Shown here piece by piece: positions 1 to 7,745 of a DNA stretch of 20,815 bases. The DNA lies in contig CAZHGD010000133.1 of assembly GCA_964531735.1 (NCBI GenBank), positions 1-20,815 on the forward strand, in the 5' to 3' direction. This DNA is from CAZHGD01 sp964531735. Its GTDB lineage: Bacteria; Armatimonadota; UBA10988. The notes under the pieces are model-generated. The model ran no database searches, was not told where the DNA came from, and worked only from the letters and a program-made list of their open reading frames with translations. The translations under genes and the position numbers were made by a program. Position 1 is the stretch's first letter; the number at the start of each line of letters is the position of its first letter.

Positions 1-3000
1 CCGGCGCGGACCGGCGCCGGCTTCGGCGCCGGGTTGTGGCCGTTGCTGGCCGGCGCCTTGGCCGCGGCCGGCGCGTCTTCCTCGGCATCGTCGTCGTCGT
101 AGGCGGTGCTGGCCCGCACCACGTCGCTCCGCAGGTCCTCGGGCGACACCTGCACCAGGTCATGGCGGCCGAGATAGGTCATCGCCAGATCGCGGAAGAT
201 GTAGTCGATGACGCTGGTGGCCATGCGGATGTTGTCGTGCCCGGTGACCACTCCGTTGGGCTCGAACCGCGTGAACACGAAGGCGTCGACGAACTCCTCC
301 AGCGGCACGCCGTGCTGCAAGCCGAGCGAGATGGCGATGGCGAAGCAGTTCATCAGGCTGCGGAAGGCCGCGCCTTCCTTGTGCATGTCGACGAACACCT
401 CGCCGAGTGAGCCGTCGGGATACTCGCCCGTGCGCAGGTAGACCTTGTGGCCACCGACGCGCGCCTTCTGCGTGTAGCCGCTCCGGCGTTGCGGCAGCCG
501 GTGCCGTTCGTGGTGGTAGCGGTAGATCAGTTTCTCGGCCACCTGGGCCGGCGTGTCGTTGACGGCCACCGGCGGCGGCACGTCACTGGGCACCGGTGCC
601 GCGGCCAGGGCCTGCGCCACCAGGTCGCCGGTCTCGCCCGTCACGGTGCTCAGCGGCTGGCTCAGCTTCGAGCCGTCGCGGTAGAGGGCCACCGCCTTGA
701 TCATCAACCGCCAGGACAGCAGGTAGGCGTCCTTCACCTCCTCGACGGTGGCGTGGTAGGGCATGTTGATGGTCTTGGAGATGGCGCCGCTGATGAACGG
801 CTGCACGGCGCCCATGATGCGGATGTGCGATTCGACACTGAGGAACCGCTGGCCGTAGCGACCGCACTTGTTGGCGCAGTCGAACACCGGCAGGTGCTCC
901 GGCTTCAGGTACGGCGCGCCCTCGAGCGTCATGGTGCCGCAGACGTCGTCGTTCGCCTGGCGGATCTCGTCCCGGCTGAACCCGAGCGCCTCCAGCAGGT
1001 TGAAGTCGAAGGCGTTGAGCTGCTCCTCGCTGAAGCCCAGCGTCTTGCGGCAGAACTCCTCACCCAGCGTGTAGCGGTTGAACGCGAAGCTGATGTCGAA
1101 CGCGCTCGGCAGCGCCGCTTCGACCTTCTCCAGCACCGAGGCCGTGAAGCCCTTCTCCTTCAGCCGGCTGTGGTTGATGCCGCGGGCGTTGCGCAGTGTG
1201 CCGGTGCCGCAGCAGTAGCGCTCGATGGCGGCGCTCTCCTCGACGCTGTAGCCCAGGCGACGCAGCGCCGGCGGCACCGACTGGTTGATGATCTTGAAGT
1301 AGCCGCCGCCCGCGAGCTTCTTGAACTTGACCAAGGCGTAGTCGGGCTCGATGCCGGTGGTGTCACAGTCCATGACCAGGCCGATGGTGCCCGTCGGCGC
1401 CAGGCAGGTCACCTGGGCATTGCGGAAGCCGTGGCTCTCGCCCAGGCTGAGCGCGCGGTCCCAGGCCTCGCGCGCGGCCAGCGCCACGTCGGCGGGCAGT
1501 TGGTGCTCGTCCAGCGCCTGCGGCCGGATGACCAGCGCCTCGTACTCCTCGTCGGGCACGCCGTACGCCGCCCGCCGATGGTTGCGCACGACCCGCAGCA
1601 TGGCCTCGCGGTTATCGGCGTACTGGCTGAACGGCCCGAGTTGCTCCGCCATTTCGGCCGACGTGGCATACGCCTCGCCGGTCAGGATGGCGCTCAGCGC
1701 GGCCGCCCACGCACGCCCGGCCTCACTGTCGTAGGACAACGCCATGCGCATCAGCAGCGCGCCCAGGTTGGCGTAACCCAAGCCGAGTGTGCGGTACTCG
1801 TAGCTCAGCCGGGCAATGGTCGGGCTGGGGAATTGCGCCATCAGGACGCTGATCTCCAGCACGATGGTCCACAACCGGATCGCGTGGCGATAGCCGCGCA
1901 AATCATAGGTGCCGGTCTCATCATCGTAGAAACGGCACAGGTTGATACTGGCCAGGTTGCAGGCCGTATCGTCCAGGAACATGTACTCCGAGCACGGGTT
2001 ACTGGCGTTGATGCGCCCGCCCGTCGGGCAGGTGTGCCACTCGTTGATGGTGCTGTCGTACTGCAGCCCCGGATCGGCGCAAGCCCAGGCGGCGTGCGCG
2101 ACACGGTCCCACAGCTCGGCGGCGCGGAGTTGCCGGGTCACCTCGCCGGAAACGCGCGCCCGCAGCGACCACTCCTCGTCGTCCACCACCGCCTGCAAGA
2201 AGTCGTTGCTCACCCGCAGCGAGTTGTTCGCGTTCTGGCCCGAGACAGTGTTGTAGGCGTCGCTCTGCCAGTCGGTGTCGTACTCGTCGAACTCGATGTC
2301 CTGGAAGCCCTGCTTGGCGAACTCCACCACGCGGTGGATCATCGCCGCCGGCACTTCGGCCGCCACCGCGGCCCGGATGGCCTCGCCCAGGGCCGCGTTG
2401 CCAGCGGGGTCGAAGCGCTGCTCGTCGGCCCCGGTGAACTCCACGCACGCCCGCATCACCTGCTGGAGGTGCCGGCGGCAGAGTCGACTGCCCGCCACCA
2501 GGGCGGCCACCTTCTGCTCCTCCCGCGCCTTCCACTCGATGAACGCCTCGACATCCGGATGGTCGACGTCCAGACAGACCATCTTCGCCGCGCGCCGCGT
2601 GGTGCCGCCCGACTTGATCGCGCCGGCGGCGCGGTCACCGATCTTGAGGAACGACATCAACCCGGAGCTGCGCCCACCACCGCTGAGCGACTCGCCCGAG
2701 CCGCGCAGCCGCGAGAAGTTGCTGCCCGTGCCGCTGCCGTACTTGAAGACCCGCGCCTCGCGAGTCCACAAGTCCATGATACCGCCTTCGTTGACCAGGT
2801 CGTCGTCGACGCTCTGGATGAAGCAGGCGTGCGGCTGCGGATGCTCGTAGGCGTTCTTCGAGGCGGTCAGTTCACCGGTGGCCGGATCGGCGTACCAGTG
2901 CCCTTGGGCCGGACCGCTGATGCCATAGGCCCAGTGCAGACCGGTGTTGAACCACTGCGGCGAGTTCGGCGAGGCAATCTGCTTGGCCAGCATGTAGCAC

Positions 3001-3371
3001 AGCTCGTCGTGGAACGACTGCGCGTCGGCCGGCGTGTCGAAGTAGCCGAACCGTTCGCCCCAGTGTCGCCAGCAACCGGCCATACGGTCGAACACCTGCC
3101 GCGCGTCGGTCTCGCCGCCGTGGACCTGCTTGCCCGAGTCGTCCAGCAACGCTTCGCCGGACTCGCTGTACTGGGGCACACCGGCCCGCCGGAAGTACTT
3201 CTGGGCCAGGATGTCACCGGCTACCTGCGACCACTCCCCCGGCACCATGAACGAGTCCAGCCGGAAGGCGTCCGAGCCGTCCGGATTCTGGATACGCGAA
3301 CTGCGCTCCTCGAACACCAGGTCGGCATAGGGCGACTCGCCCGGCCTCGTGAAGCGTCGTTCAATCTTCAT
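1..3371 (-). CDS. nrdJ: Adenosylcobalamin-dependent (class II) ribonucleotide reductase, C-terminus cut by window edge
   Basis: This enzyme reduces ribonucleotides to deoxyribonucleotides in the cytoplasm using a cobalamin-generated thiyl radical, so it needs no oxygen. At least 1123 codons are visible and the frame is still open at base 1. Class II signatures are clear. The redox cysteine C183 lies in CFIQSVDDD, and the finger-loop motif NPCSE gives N458, C460 (thiyl radical site) and E462. The partner C471 in TACNLASINL sits 11 residues after C460, the same spacing as in the Lactobacillus leichmannii enzyme. APTGTIG lies at about 658-664 in the C-terminal half of the barrel. The ATG at 3371 is preceded by AAGGGAG about 9 nt upstream; a nearer upstream ATG is out of frame and stops at once. 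The length suits the long NrdJ subfamily with a C-terminal extension. Regulation by NrdR is suggested by two upstream boxes. Confidence 0.96.
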   Translation of the reverse strand, partial: MKIERRFTRPGESPYADLVFEERSSRIQNPDGSDAFRLDSFMVPGEWSQVAGDILAQKYFRRAGVPQYSESGEALLDDSGKQVHGGETDARQVFDRMAGCWRHWGERFGYFDTPADAQSFHDELCYMLAKQIASPNSPQWFNTGLHWAYGISGPAQGHWYADPATGELTASKNAYEHPQPHACFIQSVDDDLVNEGGIMDLWTREARVFKYGSGTGSNFSRLRGSGESLSGGGRSSGLMSFLKIGDRAAGAIKSGGTTRRAAKMVCLDVDHPDVEAFIEWKAREEQKVAALVAGSRLCRRHLQQVMRACVEFTGADEQRFDPAGNAALGEAIRAAVAAEVPAAMIHRVVEFAKQGFQDIEFDEYDTDWQSDAYNTVSGQNANNSLRVSNDFLQAVVDDEEWSLRARVSGEVTRQLRAAELWDRVAHAAWACADPGLQYDSTINEWHTCPTGGRINASNPCSEYMFLDDTACNLASINLCRFYDDETGTYDLRGYRHAIRLWTIVLEISVLMAQFPSPTIARLSYEYRTLGLGYANLGALLMRMALSYDSEAGRAWAAALSAILTGEAYATSAEMAEQLGPFSQYADNREAMLRVVRNHRRAAYGVPDEEYEALVIRPQALDEHQLPADVALAAREAWDRALSLGESHGFRNAQVTCLAPTGTIGLVMDCDTTGIEPDYALVKFKKLAGGGYFKIINQSVPPALRRLGYSVEESAAIERYCCGTGTLRNARGINHSRLKEKGFTASVLEKVEAALPSAFDISFAFNRYTLGEEFCRKTLGFSEEQLNAFDFNLLEALGFSRDEIRQANDDVCGTMTLEGAPYLKPEHLPVFDCANKCGRYGQRFLSVESHIRIMGAVQPFISGAISKTINMPYHATVEEVKDAYLLSWRLMIKAVALYRDGSKLSQPLSTVTGETGDLVAQALAAAPVPSDVPPPVAVNDTPAQVAEKLIYRYHHERHRLPQRRSGYTQKARVGGHKVYLRTGEYPDGSLGEVFVDMHKEGAAFRSLMNCFAIAISLGLQHGVPLEEFVDAFVFTRFEPNGVVTGHDNIRMATSVIDYIFRDLAMTYLGRHDLVQVSPEDLRSDVVRASTAYDDDDAEEDAPAAAKAPASNGHNPAPKPAPVRA

Positions 3372-3442
3372 CGCTCATGACTCCCTTGGAGAATGATGGC
3401 TCTCACCCAGCCCTCGCCTGGTTGGACCCGCCAGCGAGCTAA

Positions 3443-3489
3443 CCACTAGATATTGTGGTCCGACACCCCTCGGGACCGATATGTTGTAG
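3443..3489 (-). promoter_or_regulatory. Pair of NrdR boxes upstream of nrdJ
   Basis: The proximal box at 3443-3458 reads CCACAATATCTAGTGG on the minus strand, a near-perfect palindrome. It matches the published NrdR box (ACACWATATATWGTGT) at 13 of 16 positions. The second box at 3474-3489 is weaker but keeps the ATAT and TTGT core. The gap between boxes is 15 bp, so the centres are 31 bp apart, about three helical turns, which is the known arrangement for NrdR boxes. NrdR represses nucleotide reductase genes when dATP and ATP are bound. Both boxes lie between the predicted start of transcription (about 3505) and the start codon. Confidence 0.85.
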
Positions 3490-3511
3490 CCCATCGTAGC
3501 CCGGGATGCCG

Positions 3512-3540
3512 AAAGTACTAGACCCCGGGGTGTCTGTCAA
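3512..3540 (-). promoter_or_regulatory. Sigma70-type promoter of nrdJ
   Basis: On the minus strand a perfect -35 TTGACA (3535-3540) is followed by a 17-bp spacer and the -10 TACTTT (3512-3517). Transcription would start near 3505, giving a leader of about 135 nt that contains both NrdR boxes. The -10 matches the consensus only partly, but the spacing and the -35 are ideal. Confidence 0.7.
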
Positions 3541-3548
3541 GCGCCCCG

Positions 3549-3593
3549 GCGACCGCGGCCAAGCCGCCTGGATGGCGCCTTGGCGTCGGTCGC
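3549..3593 (-). terminator. Imperfect long hairpin between ychF and nrdJ
   Basis: Seventeen base pairs form in three blocks: 3549-3555 with 3587-3593, 3558-3563 with 3579-3584, and 3565-3568 with 3574-3577. The loop is TGGAT (3569-3573), with a 2x2 internal loop and a single C-C mismatch. It lies just after the end of ychF and immediately before the nrdJ -35 element, where a terminator would separate the two units. There is no T run after it, so intrinsic termination is an inference. A smaller hairpin at 3617-3632 (6-bp stem AGCGCC/GGCGCT) lies closer to the ychF stop codon. Confidence 0.4.
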
Positions 3594-3679
3594 GCGAACC
3601 GTGATCCGGCCCGCGAAGCGCCCTTGGGCGCTCCAGGTTACAAATCCTGACCCGCGGCGCAGCGCCCGGAGTCGGCGGG

Positions 3680-4720
3680 CTAGACGTTGAACCGGAAGGT
3701 GATGACGTCGCCGTCCTGGACGAGGTAGTCCTTGCCCTCCAGGCGGAGCAGCCCCGCATCGCGGCAGGCGGCAAAGCTGCCCAGGCGGTCGAGGTCGGTG
3801 AAGGCGACCGTCTCGGCCCGAATGAAGCCACGCTCCAGATCGGAATGGATGGCGCCGGCCGCATTCTGCGCTCGGGTGTGGCGGTGGATGGTCCAGGCCC
3901 GGACTTCATCGGGCCCGCCAGCGGTGAGGAAGCTGATCAGGTCGAGGCTGTGGTAGCAGGCCCGAATGACGCGCGGCCCGACCGGTTCGCTGATGCCGTA
4001 GTCGGCCAGAAACGACTCCTGTTCGGCGGCGTCGAGCGAGGCGATTTCGGCCTCGACCTGGGCACAGAAGGCCACGGTCTCGAAGCCGCGTGAGGCCGCC
4101 TGGTCGACCAGGGCCTGCGGCGGCGGAGCGCCGAGTGCGGACTCCTCGACGTTGGCCAGGATGATGGCCGGCTTGCGCGTCAGGAAGCTGAACCCGCGCA
4201 GCAGGCGCTCCTCGGCCTCGTCGACGTCGAGGCGCGACAGCGGCTGCTCCTGCTCCAGCAACGCCAGGCAGCGCTGCAGCAGCGACTGCTCCGGTAGCAG
4301 CTCCTTCTTGCCCTTCTTCAGATCGGCCTCGATGCGCTGCAGCCGGCGCTCGACCACGCTGTGGTCGGCCACCACCAGTTCCAGCAGCACCTCGTCGAGC
4401 GCGGCCGGTGGATCGAGCGGCCGGCCGTCGGCGTCCAACTCGCCGAAGCAGGCGACGACGATCGCGAACATGTCGGCCGTGCCCAACGCGGCGGTGAACC
4501 GCTCGGCCTGGCGGCCGGACAGTTCGGCGGCCTTGTGCGCGAAGATGTCGCAGAAGGCGATTTCGGCATGGACCTTGCGGCGCGGCTGGAACATCGCGTC
4601 GAGCCGATCGAGGCGCGCGTCGGGCACCTTGGTGATGCGCAAGTGGCTCGAGTCGTCGGCGCCGGTGAGGGCATTGAAGGCGGTCGTCTTGCCGCAGCCA
4701 GGGCGGCCGATGAGATACAC
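3680..4720 (-). CDS. ychF: YchF/Obg-like P-loop ATPase (divergent)
   Basis: A 346-residue cytoplasmic nucleotide-binding protein of the YchF/OLA1 family, which binds ATP rather than GTP and associates with ribosomes and stress responses. The P-loop GRPGCGKTTAFNALTG is at the very N-terminus. ILANVEE corresponds to the family's altered G4 motif. The C-terminal TGS/DUF933 domain is recognised by GAIHSDLERGFIRAE and ends with YLVQDGDVITFRFNV, like canonical YchF. The length is slightly below the usual 363 or so. The frame extends far upstream, but homology begins at the P-loop, so I chose the GTG at 4720. TTG at 4741 is also possible, and no strong ribosome binding site decides between them. The P-loop GRPGCGKTT differs from the usual GLPNVGKST. 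The gene is divergent from the POTRA-protein gene, and the 99 bp between the two starts shows no convincing promoter on either strand. Confidence 0.88.
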   Translation of the reverse strand: MYLIGRPGCGKTTAFNALTGADDSSHLRITKVPDARLDRLDAMFQPRRKVHAEIAFCDIFAHKAAELSGRQAERFTAALGTADMFAIVVACFGELDADGRPLDPPAALDEVLLELVVADHSVVERRLQRIEADLKKGKKELLPEQSLLQRCLALLEQEQPLSRLDVDEAEERLLRGFSFLTRKPAIILANVEESALGAPPPQALVDQAASRGFETVAFCAQVEAEIASLDAAEQESFLADYGISEPVGPRVIRACYHSLDLISFLTAGGPDEVRAWTIHRHTRAQNAAGAIHSDLERGFIRAETVAFTDLDRLGSFAACRDAGLLRLEGKDYLVQDGDVITFRFNV

Positions 4721-4819
4721 TGCTAGGGCATTGGCGTCCAACGCGTTATCCTGTTCGATGCACAGCAACGTTCGACCGGCACCCGCCGGTTCCTGCGCCG
4801 AGGCGCGGAGGTGAGACCC

Positions 4820-6988
4820 ATGCGGAAGGCGACAAGCCTGCTCTGGTTGGCGGCCCTGATGGCGACGAGCGGCGCCGACGCGCTCAACATTCGGCGCATC
4901 GACCTGGAAGGCTTCAAGCTCGTGCCCGTCGCCGCCGTGCGCCGCGACTTCCCGGTCAAGCCGGGCCAAACCTACGACCAGGCCGAGGCCACCAAAGGGC
5001 GCGAGTGGCTGCTCAGCATGGGTGTCTTCCAGGATGTCCAGTTGACCACCCACGAGGAGGGTCAGATCATCGACCTGACCTACCGGGTGACCGAGAACCC
5101 CGAAGTCCGCGCCGTCCGTGTCGAGGGTAACACACAGATCGCTTCCGCGGCCCTGCGCCCGTCGCTGCTGACGCAGCCCAAGCAGATCCTCAACCGCCGC
5201 TCGCTGGTGGTGGATGCCAATGTGATCGGCCAGGCGTATGTGCGCATGGGCATGCGCGTGGCCGTGGAGGTGGTGCTCGACCCGCCGACGGCCGGCCCGG
5301 GCACACCGGTCCTGGTGCTCTATAAGCTGACCGAGATCAAGTGCGGCCAGGTGCAGCTCGCCCCCCTCTACTATGTCCGGCGGGACAAGCTCGGCCCCTA
5401 CATCATCCTGCAGCCCGGCGAACTGCTCGTCGAGCAGCGCCTGGTCGAGCAGGCCGAGAAGCTGATGAGCTGCGGGCTGCTCAACGACATCGGCGCGCCG
5501 CGCGTGGGCGACGCCGACGCCAACGGCCAGGCGCCGATCGCCTACACCACCGTCGAGCACGACCGGCCGCTGCTGGACGCCGCCTCGCTGGCGCTGGTCG
5601 ATGCCGTGCGACTGGCCCAGGTGCTCCGCTTCCAGGCCGTCGACGTGCCGGTGGAGCGCGCCGACTTCGACCTCTACCTGGCGCCCGCCGAAGTCCAGGA
5701 GAAGCTGGCGGCGGCGGTTCGCCAGGCTGAGGCCCAGCCCGACGACGGCGAGGCCCGCTACCAGGTCTATGCCTGGCAGCGGCGCGCCGGTGGTGACGCC
5801 CTCGGAGCCGCCAAGCAGGCCCTGCCGGTGTTGCGCGCCGCCGTAGCCAAGGCACCGACGCCCCGCCTGCACCTCCGGCTGGCTCAGGTGATGGATGTGC
5901 TGGAGGTGCCCGAGGCCGCGGCCGAGGCCAACCTGGCCGCCCGCGACGCCTCGTGCCGGTGCGAAGCCTACAGCCTGCTGCTCAACCTGCGCCTGGCCGC
6001 GCTGGGACGCGGTGACAACGAAGGCCAGCAACTGCTCCGGCAGACCGTCGTGGAGGCCGCCGAGGTGGTGGCCAACCTGGCGGCCAACGCCAACCTGGAG
6101 GAGCTGACCGGTGCCTACCAGCTCTACTACAGCGCGCTGACCGTCTCGCTCCTCGACGCCAGCCTGCGCGCGCCGCTGCGCCTCGACGGCGCGGCCGGAC
6201 GCCGCCTGATGGGCCGCACCCAGGAACTCCTGCGCGACAAAGTCACCGCCGTGGTCGACCGCCACCTCGGCCGCCTGGTCACCATCGTCGGGTTTGCCGC
6301 CAAGGTGGCCGGGCCCGATGTGGCCCCGGCCGATACCTGGCCCGACTTCGTCGAGTTGCTCAAGTACACCCGTCAGGAGTTCCTGAGCCACGACATCGAG
6401 ACCACCACCGACCCGGGAGCCTGGTTCTTCCTCGCGCTCAACGATCTGGTTCGCGACGATGCCGCCGCCACCCGCGCCGTGGCGCTGCGCGGCCTCGGCC
6501 GACAGGCCACCAACGAGCGGCTGGTCGACATCTACGTGATGACCTGCATCCAGAGCCGGCAGAGCGATCCGGCGCGGGCCGCCGATCTGCTGCGCGCCTC
6601 GCTGGCCGACGTCCAGCGGCGCCTGGCCGATGGCTCACTGAGCGGCTGGGGCCCGCAACTGCTGCTCGCCAAGCTGCAACTGGCCCTGCGTGACTGCCTG
6701 CCGGACAACGACACCGCTGGGCGCGAGCGCGCCCGCAAGGCCGGCGAAGAAGCCGCGCAGAACGCCGTGACGGCACAGCCCACCCAGAGCAGCGGACTGT
6801 GGATTCTGGCCCTGGCCCAGCTCAAAGGCCCGCAACCGGGCCAAGCCGTGGAACCGCTGACCAAGCTGCTCAGCGCCGAACCGCGGAATCGCGAGGCCGC
6901 CTATGCGCTGGCCGTGGCGCAACTGGCCGCCGGCCACACCGAGGCCGGGCTGAAGGGCATGGCGGCCCTGCGCCAACCAGCTCGCTGA
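4820..6988 (+). CDS. Secreted POTRA-domain protein with C-terminal helical (TPR-like) repeats, no beta-barrel
   Basis: A 722-residue exported protein. The N-terminus (MRKATSLLWLAALMATSG...) is a classic signal peptide with probable cleavage after ADA near residue 22. Residues from about 23 to 190 look like BamA/TamA-type POTRA units: IRRIDLEGFK followed by a WLLSMGVFQDVQL helix and YRVTENPEVRAVRVEGN, the recurrent POTRA pattern. From about residue 290 onward the protein is Ala/Leu/Arg-rich and predicted helical, with TPR-like pieces such as ALRLAQVMD and AAYALAVAQLAAGHTEAGL. The C-terminus lacks the alternating strands and terminal aromatic of an Omp85 barrel. The start ATG at 4820 has GGAGGTGA 5 nt upstream; a GTG at 4811 is in frame but lies inside this site. 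A likely role is a periplasmic scaffold in outer-membrane assembly, but this is inferred. The POTRA assignment is by pattern only. Confidence 0.75.
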   Translation: MRKATSLLWLAALMATSGADALNIRRIDLEGFKLVPVAAVRRDFPVKPGQTYDQAEATKGREWLLSMGVFQDVQLTTHEEGQIIDLTYRVTENPEVRAVRVEGNTQIASAALRPSLLTQPKQILNRRSLVVDANVIGQAYVRMGMRVAVEVVLDPPTAGPGTPVLVLYKLTEIKCGQVQLAPLYYVRRDKLGPYIILQPGELLVEQRLVEQAEKLMSCGLLNDIGAPRVGDADANGQAPIAYTTVEHDRPLLDAASLALVDAVRLAQVLRFQAVDVPVERADFDLYLAPAEVQEKLAAAVRQAEAQPDDGEARYQVYAWQRRAGGDALGAAKQALPVLRAAVAKAPTPRLHLRLAQVMDVLEVPEAAAEANLAARDASCRCEAYSLLLNLRLAALGRGDNEGQQLLRQTVVEAAEVVANLAANANLEELTGAYQLYYSALTVSLLDASLRAPLRLDGAAGRRLMGRTQELLRDKVTAVVDRHLGRLVTIVGFAAKVAGPDVAPADTWPDFVELLKYTRQEFLSHDIETTTDPGAWFFLALNDLVRDDAAATRAVALRGLGRQATNERLVDIYVMTCIQSRQSDPARAADLLRASLADVQRRLADGSLSGWGPQLLLAKLQLALRDCLPDNDTAGRERARKAGEEAAQNAVTAQPTQSSGLWILALAQLKGPQPGQAVEPLTKLLSAEPRNREAAYALAVAQLAAGHTEAGLKGMAALRQPAR

Positions 6989-6991
6989 CGG

Positions 6992-7020
6992 TTGACAGGA
7001 CCGCGGCCCGTTACTAGACT
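6992..7020 (+). promoter_or_regulatory. Sigma70-type promoter of the LmbE-like gene
   Basis: A perfect -35 TTGACA at 6992-6997, a 17-bp spacer and -10 TAGACT at 7015-7020 begin four bases after the preceding gene ends. Transcription would start near 7027. The leader of about 110 nt would open with a very GC-rich inverted repeat at 7024-7048 (GGCGTCGCGCCC against GGGCGCGGCGCC, one G-U pair). Confidence 0.65.
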
Positions 7021-7139
7021 GGCGGCGTCGCGCCCGGGGCGCGGCGCCCTGTGACCGACCTCACCGAGCGTGCCCCACGGCGCGGCGGGTGCCGACGAGG
7101 CTGGAGCGGACGTCGGCGCGGGCCGAGGGAAGCAATCTG

Positions 7140-7745
7140 GTGCTGAAACGAGTGCTGGGCGTCTTCGCGCATCCGGATGACGCGGAGATCCTCGCCGGCG
7201 GGACGCTGGCGCGGGCCGAGGAAGCCCATCTGTTGGTCCTCGGGGGCGAGATGCTGACCCAGGAGCGGGTGCGGGTCGCCGAGCAGGAAGCCGCCTGCCG
7301 CCTGCTCAACACGCTACTCTACTGGGGTGAGTTCGTCCACAACGAGATCCCCTGGGCCAACACCTCGGTGAGCTGCATCGAGCAGGTCGTCAAGGCCGTC
7401 CAGCCCGACCTCGTCATCACGCACCATCCGGAGGAGCAGCACCAGGACCACTTCAGCGTGGCCCGGGCCACCATGTGCGCCTGCCGGCAGCACCATCGCC
7501 TGTGGTTCGTCGAGCCCTACCCGCCCTCCGGCGGCAGCTACCACCAGTTTGCGCCACAGGTCTACGTCGACATCAGCCCGCACCTGGAAACCAAAGTCGA
7601 GGCCCTGCACTGCCACCACAGCCAGGTGTCGCGCAACTCGTGGTTCAACTGGATCGACGGCATTCGCGCCCGGGCCCTGGCGCGCGGTGCCGAAGTCGGC
7701 GTCGATGCCGCCGAGTGCTTCCAGATCCTGCGCTACCGCGTCTGA
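7140..7745 (+). CDS. LmbE/PIG-L family zinc deacetylase
   Basis: A 201-residue member of the LmbE/PIG-L fold, whose members remove acetyl groups from N-acetylglucosaminyl conjugates or related amino sugars. The N-terminal zinc motif AHPDDAE is at residues 10-16. The second metal and active-site region is THHPEEQHQDH, near residues 98-108, matching the family's HxPxDxHxDH pattern with Glu for the first Asp. I chose GTG 7140 because GAGGGA lies 9 nt upstream and the protein then begins MLKRVLGVFAHPDD, typical for the family. An in-frame GTG at 7089 would add 17 residues without homology. The substrate cannot be told from sequence; short LmbE proteins act in bacillithiol and mycothiol synthesis and in lipid or glycan pathways. 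The gene has its own promoter, and its 3' end overlaps the convergent RseB-like gene by 13 bp. Confidence 0.9.
   Translation: MLKRVLGVFAHPDDAEILAGGTLARAEEAHLLVLGGEMLTQERVRVAEQEAACRLLNTLLYWGEFVHNEIPWANTSVSCIEQVVKAVQPDLVITHHPEEQHQDHFSVARATMCACRQHHRLWFVEPYPPSGGSYHQFAPQVYVDISPHLETKVEALHCHHSQVSRNSWFNWIDGIRARALARGAEVGVDAAECFQILRYRV

Noticed and set aside
447..3380. Very long open frame on the plus strand opposite nrdJ
   Set aside because: It is antisense to a clear reductase, rich in Arg, Ala, Val and His, and without any domain. Long antisense frames are expected at this GC content.
3372..3540. Possible cobalamin riboswitch before the B12-dependent nrdJ
   Set aside because: The predicted leader is only about 135 nt, I see no B12-box-like core, and NrdR boxes already fill the space.
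4788..4793. GGAACC on the minus strand as an ECF-regulated promoter for ychF
   Set aside because: A GGAAC core occurs by chance in such sequence, and the possible -10 (CGTT at 17 bp) does not match the sequence near the sigma operon, so there is no shared motif to support it.
4721..6391. Upstream extension of the ychF frame to about 900 residues
   Set aside because: It runs antisense to the POTRA-protein gene, and YchF homology begins exactly at the P-loop.
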